Part shown: positions 1 to 6,674 of the stretch, in pieces
Layout: the number at the start of each line of letters is the position of its first letter
Numbering within the stretch: the stretch's first letter is position 1
Assembly: GCA_905236195.1 (NCBI GenBank)
Contig: CAJOOX010000107.1
Coordinates: forward strand, 1-9,863
Direction of reading: 5' to 3'
DNA: 9,863 nucleotides
Source: an uncultured Bacteroidales bacterium
Lineage (GTDB): Bacteria > Bacteroidota > Bacteroidia > Bacteroidales > UBA3663
Translations under genes and position numbers: made by a program
Notes under the pieces: generated by a model
What the model saw: the letters and a program-made list of their open reading frames with translations, nothing else
Told to the model about the DNA's origin: nothing
Database searches by the model: none

Positions 1-26
1 CTGATAACTTTTAATAATTTGAAATC

Positions 27-500
27 ATGACTAAAGAAGAAGGATTGAAAGAGCTCTGTATGTTGGCAGCAGCTTGGTATGGCAACTCTAAGCAGCACGC
101 TGTTTTCTCGGCTTACTGCAAGTGGAATGGCTACAACAAGCTCGCCGAGAAGTTCAGCGAGGAGAGCGAGGAAGAGTGGAAAGAAGCCAACGAGGCAATG
201 AACCGTCTCGTCGAGCTTGGCTGCCAACCCGCCGATCTGGCTCAGGCTATCAAGACGATTGAATTCGAGTTCACCGACGAACCGAAGGATATGCTCCGTC
301 TGGATCTCGAGGGCGGCACCGACGAAAGCGCCATCAAGACAATGTCCGAAATGTTGAGCGCTTTCGCTGACGACTATATCACGCAGAAGCTTATCCAGAA
401 GTGGATTGTTGACGAGAAGGAACACATCGACTGGAACCGTCAGCACCGCCAGCTCATCGAGAAGGTCGGCTACGACAACTATCTGCTGGAAATGCTCTGA
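27..500 (+). CDS. Bacterioferritin-like (ferritin superfamily) protein with altered metal site
   Basis: A 157-residue, mostly helical acidic protein, about the length of bacterioferritin. The C-terminal part is the clearest match: D129-W136 carries the ExxH motif of helix 4 (E130, H133) followed by IDW and a tail ending in NYLLEML, as in bacterioferritins. Residues 41-66 match helix 2 and 88-136 align without gaps to E. coli Bfr as I remember it. In that alignment E50 and E130/H133 keep the diiron ligand positions. The helix-1 glutamate falls near W17, the helix-3 glutamate is G97, the second helix-2 ligand (His) is E53, and the haem methionine is W51. Haem binding is therefore unlikely and classical ferroxidase activity is doubtful; iron storage or a Dps-like protective role in the cytoplasm is inference. 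It lies 21 bp upstream of an OhrR-like regulator on the same strand, so co-transcription is likely. Its promoter is probably off the left edge or too close to it to judge. Confidence 0.75.
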   Translation: MTKEEGLKELCMLAAAWYGNSKQHAVFSAYCKWNGYNKLAEKFSEESEEEWKEANEAMNRLVELGCQPADLAQAIKTIEFEFTDEPKDMLRLDLEGGTDESAIKTMSEMLSAFADDYITQKLIQKWIVDEKEHIDWNRQHRQLIEKVGYDNYLLEML

Positions 501-521
501 TGCATTCTTACAGACGATAAT

Positions 522-965
522 ATGATTTACGATAATCTCAAACTCGAAAACCAGTTCTGTTTCCGGTTCTATACGGTTTCGCGTCTTATCACCAAACACT
601 ATCAGCCGCATCTGGCGAAATTGGGTATAACCTATCCCCAGTATCTCGTGCTGATGGTGCTTTGGGAACAGGATAACCAGCCGGTGAACGACATCGCCAA
701 GCGGCTGGCTCTGGAAACAAACACCATCACTCCGCTGTTGCAGCGTATGGAGGCCCAGAAGATTCTGGTGCGCCGCCAGGATAAGACGGATAAGCGCAAG
801 GTGATTGTCTCCCTCACGCCTCATGGTCAGGAGATGATGGAACAGGCCAAAGATATTCCGCTGGCGATGGGTGAGGGATTTTCCGACAGGACAATGGGTT
901 ATTTCGGTCCAGAAAGCAACCTGCGGCAGATACTGGATGAAATCATCAGGGATTTGAATGGATGA
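522..965 (+). CDS. OhrR-type MarR-family redox-sensing repressor
   Basis: 147 residues with the winged-helix layout of MarR proteins: dimerisation helices at about 5-30, a helix-turn-helix at about 55-79, a basic wing at about 83-99 (RRQDKTDKRKV), then C-terminal dimer helices. The N-terminus LENQFCFRFY followed by TYPQYLVLMVLWE closely resembles Bacillus OhrR. C13 occupies the place of its single peroxide-sensing cysteine, and Y27 and Y38 have the same spacing from it (14 and 25 residues) as the tyrosines that hydrogen-bond the oxidised cysteine. No second redox cysteine is seen, so this is the one-Cys type. OhrR proteins repress organic-peroxide defence genes until the cysteine is oxidised. 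No ohr peroxidase gene is visible here. The upstream neighbour is a ferritin-like gene, a possible target and operon partner. The gene ends 9 bp from the end of the convergent glycosyltransferase gene. Confidence 0.85.
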   Translation: MIYDNLKLENQFCFRFYTVSRLITKHYQPHLAKLGITYPQYLVLMVLWEQDNQPVNDIAKRLALETNTITPLLQRMEAQKILVRRQDKTDKRKVIVSLTPHGQEMMEQAKDIPLAMGEGFSDRTMGYFGPESNLRQILDEIIRDLNG

Positions 966-974
966 GGGCGCGGC

Positions 975-3026
975 TCAGACGGGCCGGTAGCGGTTGACGA
1001 TGTTGAACCGAATACCCGTCCGGTAGGCCCACCGCCAGAGTTTCTCCTTTAGTGTGAACTTGGGACGTTCGCCTTTCCATCGGCTTTGGTCAAAGTAGGC
1101 CCAGAAACGTTTTCCGTAAGGATTGAAACTGCGGTAACTCCAGGGTTTGGAAGTCCATGTGAAGTGGATGATAACAGGATAATCCAACTCATTGTTCCAG
1201 TTTTCTAAAGCTGCCTCTCGCATGAGGGGCGGCTTTTTCTGTCTCAGCAGGAAGTCCTGCAGGTTGTATCGAAGCGGTAAACAGCAGGTTTGTCCAACAG
1301 CCAGCAGGTTCAGGATGTCCTGGTCGCCGTATTCCAGATTCCGTCCGCTGGCGATTGCCTCGAGCGCACGCTTTTGGCAATCACACTCACGCCACTTTTC
1401 GAGATTGAGCAGCAGGACGCCGGCGTTGAAATATACATGCTCCCGGGGATTGATGCCCAACCGGCCGTAGATGGTGATGTCGGCGCTGTTGAGGTCTTCA
1501 ACTGCTGCCAGCAGTTTGTCTTCCAATGATGTGCCCCACAGTCCCCGTAGCGACCCTTCCACCAGGATATCGCAGTCCAGATAGATTACCCGGCCGATAT
1601 CCTTTGGCAGAATCTCGCCCAGAAACAGACGGCTGTAGGTCATTCGCGAGATGTATTGTTCTTTGCCCTGCGGCAGACCTTCCAGGCGGGTGTCTTCGAC
1701 AGGGTAATAGTGGATATGATGAATCTCGTTGTCGATCAGGCTGCTCAGATAATCCAACTCTTCTTGGCTCACACTGTTCACCAGCAGATGAATCTCCAGC
1801 GGTTCCTCATGGTGATGGTCTGTCAGCGACAGCAACATCGACGCACAGTATTTCAGGTAGGCAGCATCGGTGGCAGCAGTGATATGAATCGGTTCGGAGG
1901 AGGATGGAGACCGTCTTTCTTCGGAATGCGTAATTCCGCCCCAGATTTCCAGATATTGACCTGCGATGAGGTCGGCATTGTGGTATTTCTCCACAAAAGC
2001 GCGGCTTTCCTTTGAGAGCTGCTCCAGTTTTTCTCGGTTCAGCAGTGCGTCGCAGAGTGTTTTGTAGTTTTCCTCGTCTTCGCCCGGACGGAGGTTGATG
2101 ATGGGGCGCAGTTCTGTTTCTCCAATAAAGTGGTAGTACTCTTCTTCTCCGCCCGATATAACAACGGTTCCTTCCGCCATCGCGGCCAGCGCGTTCATAG
2201 CGGGGGTGTAGCTGTAAAGCTGGTCGGCAAGCACATCGGCTTCCTCTAGCAGTTGCCGGTATTGGGCAAACGGTACATTCTCCACTTTGTGAAGTTCAAT
2301 CCGGTCGGGATGTTCTGCGGCCAGACGTTCCAGAAGCGGCAGCATCCGGTCCGTTCCCTTGGCGTTGCCCCTGGCCTTCTGGATGCCGACGAGGACTTTC
2401 ACCTTGGCCTCCCCCTTTAAGGAGGGCGGGAGAGGGTCTTCAACGGGCAGGCCGATATAATGCAGCCGGTCCTGATTTTCTGCCGTATTATATACCTTCC
2501 AATATTCATAGAGACAGGGAATGAGATAATCGCTCCCCTCCACAACGGTTTGGCATAATTCGCGTCTCTCGTCCGACAGCCAGAGGGCAAGCCGTTTGCG
2601 GTTTTGGGGAAAGTCCAGCGCTTTGCCGTCAGCCCACAGGTCGGTATAATCAAAATGGCGGTCGTTTTTCATGCCTTGTATCACAGCATAGTCATCCCCG
2701 AAACATCCCAGCGAAAGCCGCCGGTTGTTCCTTTTCAGATAGTTGAAGAACCAGCGGTTCCACTTCGGGGTGAGGTATAGGACGGCGGGATTGATGATTT
2801 GCACCACATCCCAGCCTCTCATCCGGGGCAGTAGCCTGGCCACTTTCAGAATCAGCTCCAACGACCCTCTCCATCCGTCCTTGGTGCGGGAGATGTCGGC
2901 GTCGCGCGGATAGTCTTTCCACCCGTCGCCGTCCGACACCAGCCACACTTCATGCCCCTGCCGGCGCAATGCTTCGGCCAGGGTATGGTGCACATTGCTG
3001 TATTCTCCTATCAGTAGTATTCTCAT
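975..3026 (-). CDS. Bifunctional fused glycosyltransferase: GT-B domain plus GT8 domain
   Basis: 683 residues carrying two glycosyltransferases. Residues 1-365 look like a GT-B enzyme: MRILLIGEYSNVHHTLAEAL is a Rossmann start with the usual HxxxLAxAL pattern, and 207-365 form the second Rossmann lobe (VLVGIQKARGNAKGTDRML, EEADVLADQ, a PAMNALAAMAEGTVVISG nucleotide-sugar-site-like stretch). A polar serine-rich linker (367-378) leads to a GT8-like GT-A domain at 379-640. It has YLDCDILV with the DxD metal motif (D484, D486), YFNAGVLLLNLEKW (532-545), GDQD (567-570) and HFTWTSKPW (621-629), the GT8 H-x-x-x-x-K-P-W motif. The likely role is transfer of two sugars in cell-surface polysaccharide or LPS synthesis at the inner face of the cytoplasmic membrane; donors and acceptor are unknown. 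The first ATG follows a -7 box by about 20 bp. Residues 198-206 come from an inserted palindromic repeat (separate entry). GC content is clearly higher than in the operon upstream. Confidence 0.88.
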   Translation of the reverse strand: MRILLIGEYSNVHHTLAEALRRQGHEVWLVSDGDGWKDYPRDADISRTKDGWRGSLELILKVARLLPRMRGWDVVQIINPAVLYLTPKWNRWFFNYLKRNNRRLSLGCFGDDYAVIQGMKNDRHFDYTDLWADGKALDFPQNRKRLALWLSDERRELCQTVVEGSDYLIPCLYEYWKVYNTAENQDRLHYIGLPVEDPLPPSLKGEAKVKVLVGIQKARGNAKGTDRMLPLLERLAAEHPDRIELHKVENVPFAQYRQLLEEADVLADQLYSYTPAMNALAAMAEGTVVISGGEEEYYHFIGETELRPIINLRPGEDEENYKTLCDALLNREKLEQLSKESRAFVEKYHNADLIAGQYLEIWGGITHSEERRSPSSSEPIHITAATDAAYLKYCASMLLSLTDHHHEEPLEIHLLVNSVSQEELDYLSSLIDNEIHHIHYYPVEDTRLEGLPQGKEQYISRMTYSRLFLGEILPKDIGRVIYLDCDILVEGSLRGLWGTSLEDKLLAAVEDLNSADITIYGRLGINPREHVYFNAGVLLLNLEKWRECDCQKRALEAIASGRNLEYGDQDILNLLAVGQTCCLPLRYNLQDFLLRQKKPPLMREAALENWNNELDYPVIIHFTWTSKPWSYRSFNPYGKRFWAYFDQSRWKGERPKFTLKEKLWRWAYRTGIRFNIVNRYRPV
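2404..2436 (-). repeat. Short GC-rich palindromic repeat inserted in frame in the glycosyltransferase gene
   Basis: On the coding strand the segment reads CCCTCTCCCGCC followed by CTCCTTAAAGGGGGAG, an imperfect palindrome around TTAA. It encodes D-P-L-P-P-S-L-K-G-E (residues 197-206), placed exactly between the two Rossmann lobes of the GT-B half. Sequences giving PPSLKG or SPLKGG peptides recur in unrelated proteins of Bacteroidota, as I remember, which suggests a dispersed element that can be tolerated in coding sequence. No second copy is present in this window, so calling it a repeat rests on recognition, not on repetition seen here. Confidence 0.5.
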
Positions 3027-3046
3027 TTTTTGCGGATTCTCGGCTG

Positions 3047-3054
3047 CAAATATA
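3047..3054 (-). promoter_or_regulatory. -7 box of the fused glycosyltransferase gene
   Basis: The minus strand reads TATATTTG, a match to the Bacteroidota consensus TAnnTTTG, 20 bp upstream of the ATG at 3026. The -33 region has only a weak TTTCG about 19-20 bp further up. Transcription would start near 3040, leaving a leader of about 15 nt. Confidence 0.55.
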
Positions 3055-3060
3055 CGAAAT

Positions 3061-3296
3061 AAATCGAAAATAACGAAATTTTTTGCCTTTTTTTCACTCC
3101 CCGCCCCCTTATCTCCCTTATTCTCCGAATCTGAGTCCCGCTACAGGGGTCTGAAAGGTACATTGCGGCGAGGCAGATGCATTTCATTTACGTCCGGATT
3201 TTTTACCGGCTTGTCGCCCATATGTGGCAACCGGACCGCGCTTTACGCCTTGGTTCCTGTATCCCGGCATCCAAAAGGTCCATAAAAGTGTGTCTG
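3061..3296. other. Non-coding spacer without a recognisable gene
   Basis: This part of the 393-bp gap between the two minus-strand genes holds no convincing gene. The first part is AT-rich promoter-upstream sequence. From about 3100 to 3290 it becomes GC-richer, with short palindromic pieces such as CCGG at 3195-3198 and 3207-3210 and CATATG inside GCCCATATGTGGC. An open frame on the plus strand through it has basic low-complexity residues, starts inside the glycosyltransferase gene, and is not credible. The stretch could be a gene remnant or an intergenic repeat; one window cannot decide. Confidence 0.5.
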
Positions 3297-3345
3297 AAAT
3301 ATTCAAAACAGCGTTAACTTGCAAATTTGAATATTTTTTGAAGTC
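3297..3345. repeat. 49-bp direct repeat, left copy
   Basis: It is identical at 48 of 49 positions to 7033-7081 in the same orientation; the one difference is G here for T there, in the centre. It carries TTCAAA at 3302-3307 and TTTGAA at 3326-3331 and 3337-3342, the last two 11 bp apart. The flanks do not match those of the right copy. Here the outer left arm is lost, so the inverted repeat is only about 11 bp (3297-3307 with 3326-3336). The two copies are 3,736 bp apart and bracket the peptide, GLPGLI and receptor genes. Confidence 0.9.
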
Positions 3346-3362
3346 CCGTTTGGTAAGTAACT

Positions 3363-3393
3363 ATTCAAAATTAGTTTATGATATTTTTTGAAT
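3363..3393. repeat. Degenerate further copy of the TTCAAA inverted repeat / AT-rich hairpin
   Basis: ATTCAAAA (3363-3370) and TTTTGAAT (3386-3393) form 8-bp arms around a 15-nt loop. The right half, ATATTTTTTGAA, also resembles the end of the 49-bp repeat. It lies 27 bp past the stop codon of the receptor gene. It could act as a weak terminator for that operon or as an extra regulator-binding site; the AT-rich stem makes a strong terminator unlikely. Confidence 0.45.
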
Positions 3394-3419
3394 TTAAATG
3401 CTAATCTCACAACAATTAC

Positions 3420-5768
3420 TTAGAATTTGTACTTATAAGCGCAAGTGATTTCGAGGGGGCGGAGTCTGTAGTCGTAGCGGTAGGAATCGGGACCGGAATA
3501 TTGCTGCGTTATCCAATGTTGATTATTAAGAAGATTGGTGGCAGAGATTTCCACCTCGTGGTCTCCATTAAACCACCTCACTCCCCCGTCCCAATATTTG
3601 TCCCTGTGCCAATGTTGCTGATTGAGCCATTGGCTCTGGAAAGAAGTATAGAACTCCCACTTTTCTGTTAACATCAGCGAGATTTTGCCCTCGGCTGTCC
3701 ACTTGTCTGTGTAACTTTGGGTGGCACGCCCAAGAAGATTATAGAGAGACAGTGAACGGCCGTAACTGCCGGTGAGTTGGATGGAGAGTCGCTTGGACAA
3801 CATTGATTTTTTGAGTGTAAGTTTGTAGTCCTGATGATGGATGTTAACATCGAGGGGCAACCTGGTTCTGTTATATTCCTGATTGATGAACATATAGCTT
3901 GCATTAAGTTTGAGTGTAAGGTGTTGGTCATAGAAGTTTTTGGTAGACATCAGTATGGCAGAGAACTGGTGTTGAAAATTCTTGCCTATTTTTGTAGTTG
4001 AACGAATCTCTGCATCTGATACGCTTTCTCTTCTTTGTATGGAGTTTTCGTAACGGTTATATGAGAGTGTAAGCAAGGTTGATTTCCCCAGGATCGGGTT
4101 GCGATACCAAAGCATGATGCCACCATACCAATTCTTCTGTTGATCGAGTACTCCGGCACCATAGGTGACAGTTTCGAGATATGATGTGCGAAAAGGTTTT
4201 TGCATGTAGTCGTAGACATTGCCGTAGTTGCATTGCATTCCTGCATTGATTTCTGTATATAACGCTGGCGTCCATTTGTATGACAACTCGCAGTCAAGAC
4301 CCATGAAGGGCTTGTGAAAATGCTGCGTTGAGGCATCATATTCGAAACGTGATAGATACCAGATGACTGGGGTATTGAACTTAGCTCGAAAATTTGCATG
4401 TGAGAATATTGCATAGGGTTTGGCAATGAAACGGGTCACTAAACCAGATAAAGCGCTTGAAGTCAAAATGGAATCCTGCATCTCATATTGCGATTGTAGA
4501 TGGTCCCCATTCATACGGACGAAGAGCGTAGTGCCGACATAGAATGAGGATTTGAACGCATATTGATAACCTGTATTCACTTCGAATGCCCAACTTGTGC
4601 CTTTGTAAACCTGACATCCTTCTGCCACGTCCAAAGAATCATAGCCGAAAGTCATCCGTTGCTCTGGTGCGTTGGTCAAGGCAAAGCGCGTTTCGATTTT
4701 ACATTGGTTATCTCCCTTGTTGAAGATTACCATTGTCTCGCCTCGGTAATTTAAGAGAGGCATATACAGTGACTCGAGGATATCGCCTGTGGAAACATTT
4801 TTAATGCTGTAGCTGTTATTTTTAAGTGAGTAGGTGAGGGTGCTGACGTGGGTGAAGTACAAATCAGAGGCATTTCTTTGAGCATCTAACTTCACGCATC
4901 CCGAATTTCTGCGACGGATGGAGTTGTTAGTCTCGTCCTTACAGATAGAACCTTCACCAATGTAGAGTTCACTCTGCCGGTTCACCTCCGAAACTTTGTG
5001 TTCACCGTCGTAGTTGGCTTTAGCTTTAATCTGCCAGTCGTTTTTGAACTTCTGTATAACGTTGTAAGACACCTCGGCTGATTGATTGTCGACAACGCGC
5101 TGTTCGGGTACAGAGGGCTGTCCGAAGAGATTCTCGTTAAAAAGGCTCTTGAAGGTTTCTAATTGGGTGTCTGTCTCGATAGTGGAATTGTTGCGTTCAC
5201 TTTCTGAATGGTGTATTAATCCCGAGAGGTAGGCCAATTGCTGTCGATTGGCTTCTATCAGGAGTGTATGCCCCTTCAGTATTCCAAGCGCGTTATCGCT
5301 AGTACCCGCTCCTTCTTGTACATAACCAATTGGGTGCAGATGTCGGTTAGGTTTGATACGGAGGTTGAGGGCAGCAGCTCTGTTGAACTCCACACCTTGA
5401 AGCGCACGAATGGGCTGGTGCCGTTCGAGTACACTGATGGTGTCGATGTCCTCAGGGCGGATGTGGCGTGTAGCGAGCGTATAATCACCTCCCAGCAGAT
5501 CCATTCCCTCGATATAGAAATGGCTGATGGGATCACTGCCATAGTAGATTGTGCCATCTCCCAAAATGGAGATGCCGGGGATGCGACGCAGTACGTCTTC
5601 TAAATTTCGGTCCATAGGGGTTCGTAGTCCGCCAACCCAATAGTCTGTCGTGTCATTGTGAACTTTCGCTAAAGGCGCTAGAAAATCGACATTAGGCAAC
5701 TCGATAATTTGCGCCGAAAGGAGGCTGCAGGCGAACTCTAATGCAACAAGGAAAGGGAGACTTTTCAT
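3420..5768 (-). CDS. Outer-membrane TonB-dependent-receptor-like barrel protein, short N-terminus
   Basis: 782 residues. Residues 1-20 are a signal peptide ending at SAQ. Residues about 50-145 are a receptor plug of the Bacteroidota type: DRNLEDVLRRIPGISI, FYIEGMDLLGGDYTLATRHI and DIDTISVLERHQPIRAL are near-consensus for receptors found with GLPGLI genes. The rest (about 146-782) alternates short polar and aromatic strands, as in a 22-strand barrel, and ends in YKYKF with a terminal aromatic residue suited to BAM recognition. These receptors usually begin with a carboxypeptidase-regulatory-like domain of about 80-100 residues. Here the signal peptide runs straight into the linker before the plug, and I see no clear TonB box. 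It is probably an outer-membrane importer or exporter channel; the substrate is unknown. Its ATG overlaps the GLPGLI stop codon (ATGA), so the two are translationally coupled. The gene is clearly AT-richer than the flanking glycosyltransferases. Confidence 0.85.
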   Translation of the reverse strand: MKSLPFLVALEFACSLLSAQIIELPNVDFLAPLAKVHNDTTDYWVGGLRTPMDRNLEDVLRRIPGISILGDGTIYYGSDPISHFYIEGMDLLGGDYTLATRHIRPEDIDTISVLERHQPIRALQGVEFNRAAALNLRIKPNRHLHPIGYVQEGAGTSDNALGILKGHTLLIEANRQQLAYLSGLIHHSESERNNSTIETDTQLETFKSLFNENLFGQPSVPEQRVVDNQSAEVSYNVIQKFKNDWQIKAKANYDGEHKVSEVNRQSELYIGEGSICKDETNNSIRRRNSGCVKLDAQRNASDLYFTHVSTLTYSLKNNSYSIKNVSTGDILESLYMPLLNYRGETMVIFNKGDNQCKIETRFALTNAPEQRMTFGYDSLDVAEGCQVYKGTSWAFEVNTGYQYAFKSSFYVGTTLFVRMNGDHLQSQYEMQDSILTSSALSGLVTRFIAKPYAIFSHANFRAKFNTPVIWYLSRFEYDASTQHFHKPFMGLDCELSYKWTPALYTEINAGMQCNYGNVYDYMQKPFRTSYLETVTYGAGVLDQQKNWYGGIMLWYRNPILGKSTLLTLSYNRYENSIQRRESVSDAEIRSTTKIGKNFQHQFSAILMSTKNFYDQHLTLKLNASYMFINQEYNRTRLPLDVNIHHQDYKLTLKKSMLSKRLSIQLTGSYGRSLSLYNLLGRATQSYTDKWTAEGKISLMLTEKWEFYTSFQSQWLNQQHWHRDKYWDGGVRWFNGDHEVEISATNLLNNQHWITQQYSGPDSYRYDYRLRPLEITCAYKYKF

Positions 5769-6622
5769 TTCGTATCTTTTTGGATAAAGTCAAAATCTTT
5801 TTCAATAGGATTGAAAAACATTCTTCTATATTGCATAGTAGATGATGTGAATTGCTCGAAGTATTCTGTCGAGTTTGTTTTGTAGTTCATTAATGTTTTG
5901 AAGTATGTTTCTCTGTTTGTAAGGACTTCTCTTATGATGTCGACAAGAATATGTTCCGAACTTGACACTACGTATTGCGCCTCATACCGATGTTCGCCAT
6001 CTAAACTATAAAGTTCTAAAATCAGCCCGGGAAGGCCATTGAATTTATACGGGCCATATTTAAATGGAAAATCGACGGCATACCAAGCCTCCCAATGTCT
6101 CCCTCGGTAATTAGTAGAGGCTTTTTTGCATTTGTGTCCGCATATGGTTTTGTAGCTATCATGCTGCTGCCAGTTAATTTGGGGTTCATGCTCTGTATAG
6201 TAATAGTGGGTGCCAAACATCGTTCCAAACTCCTTGACGATGTTGCTGGCTCTGTAAATTCCTCCAGTTTTGCCCGGTTTGTATTTAGCGGACAACTGAA
6301 AAGCTTCCGAGTATTTTACTCTGTTTCTGCCTTTCTGGTTTATGACAGAATCGATTTGATACCATCCATAACTTCGAATGAGGCTGCACGTATCATTCAG
6401 TAATAATACCTCCATAGTCCGTTCTGTCCTTTGTTCATTGTTCAGATATGGGTCAATTGCTATATGCTGATATACGCATTTTATTTGACTCATTCCCTTG
6501 CTTTCTTGTTTGGGGAATTTAGCAAACGTGTTTAGCGGTTTATCTGAAGTAATTTGAATTTGGGCATGAGAACCCATGAAATAGTATAATAATATGAAGA
6601 TGGAAATTAGTGAACGTTTCAT
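5765..6622 (-). CDS. GLPGLI family exported protein
   Basis: 285 residues. Residues 1-20 form a signal peptide (basic MKR start, hydrophobic core, SHA before Q21). The family signature is intact: GPYKFNGLPGLILEL at 190-204, preceded by ICGHKCKKAS (C161 and C165) and RGRHWEAWYAVDFPFKYG (173-190). The end, FFNPIEKDFDF, also matches the family's usual NPIE tail. GLPGLI proteins are widespread in Bacteroidota, about 250-300 residues long, exported to the periplasm or outer membrane, and of unknown biochemical role; they often sit next to a TonB-dependent-receptor-like gene, as here. It follows the small peptide gene by 52 bp and overlaps the receptor gene by 4 bp, so all three should be one transcript. 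The start is the first ATG that gives a complete signal peptide. Composition is very AT-rich, about a third GC in the lines I counted. Confidence 0.92.
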   Translation of the reverse strand: MKRSLISIFILLYYFMGSHAQIQITSDKPLNTFAKFPKQESKGMSQIKCVYQHIAIDPYLNNEQRTERTMEVLLLNDTCSLIRSYGWYQIDSVINQKGRNRVKYSEAFQLSAKYKPGKTGGIYRASNIVKEFGTMFGTHYYYTEHEPQINWQQHDSYKTICGHKCKKASTNYRGRHWEAWYAVDFPFKYGPYKFNGLPGLILELYSLDGEHRYEAQYVVSSSEHILVDIIREVLTNRETYFKTLMNYKTNSTEYFEQFTSSTMQYRRMFFNPIEKDFDFIQKDTK

Positions 6623-6639
6623 TTTAGTGAGTTTAAATT

Positions 6640-6665
6640 AGGCTGCGCTACAAAGGGCACAGCCT
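6640..6665 (-). promoter_or_regulatory. Intercistronic hairpin between the peptide gene and GLPGLI gene
   Basis: On the transcribed strand AGGCTGTGC and GCGCAGCCT form a 9-bp stem (one G-U pair) around an 8-nt loop. It lies 9 nt after the peptide stop codon and 17 nt before the GLPGLI start. It is followed by AATTTAAA rather than a U-run in the operon's direction, so it is better read as an mRNA-processing, stabilising or partial-attenuation element that could raise peptide expression over the downstream genes. On the opposite strand it is followed by GTTTTT, which resembles a terminator, but no gene runs that way here. Confidence 0.5.
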
Positions 6666-6674
6666 GTTTTTAGA

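Noticed and set aside
2995..3285. 96-residue open frame on the plus strand in the spacer
   Set aside because: It starts inside the glycosyltransferase gene, has no promoter, and gives a basic low-complexity translation.
3297..3393. CRISPR array
   Set aside because: There are only two distant full copies and one degenerate copy, with no regularly spaced spacers and no cas genes.
6640..6670. Rho-independent terminator on the plus strand
   Set aside because: The stem is followed by GTTTTT on that strand, but no plus-strand gene ends there; an intercistronic element of the minus-strand operon is the simpler reading.
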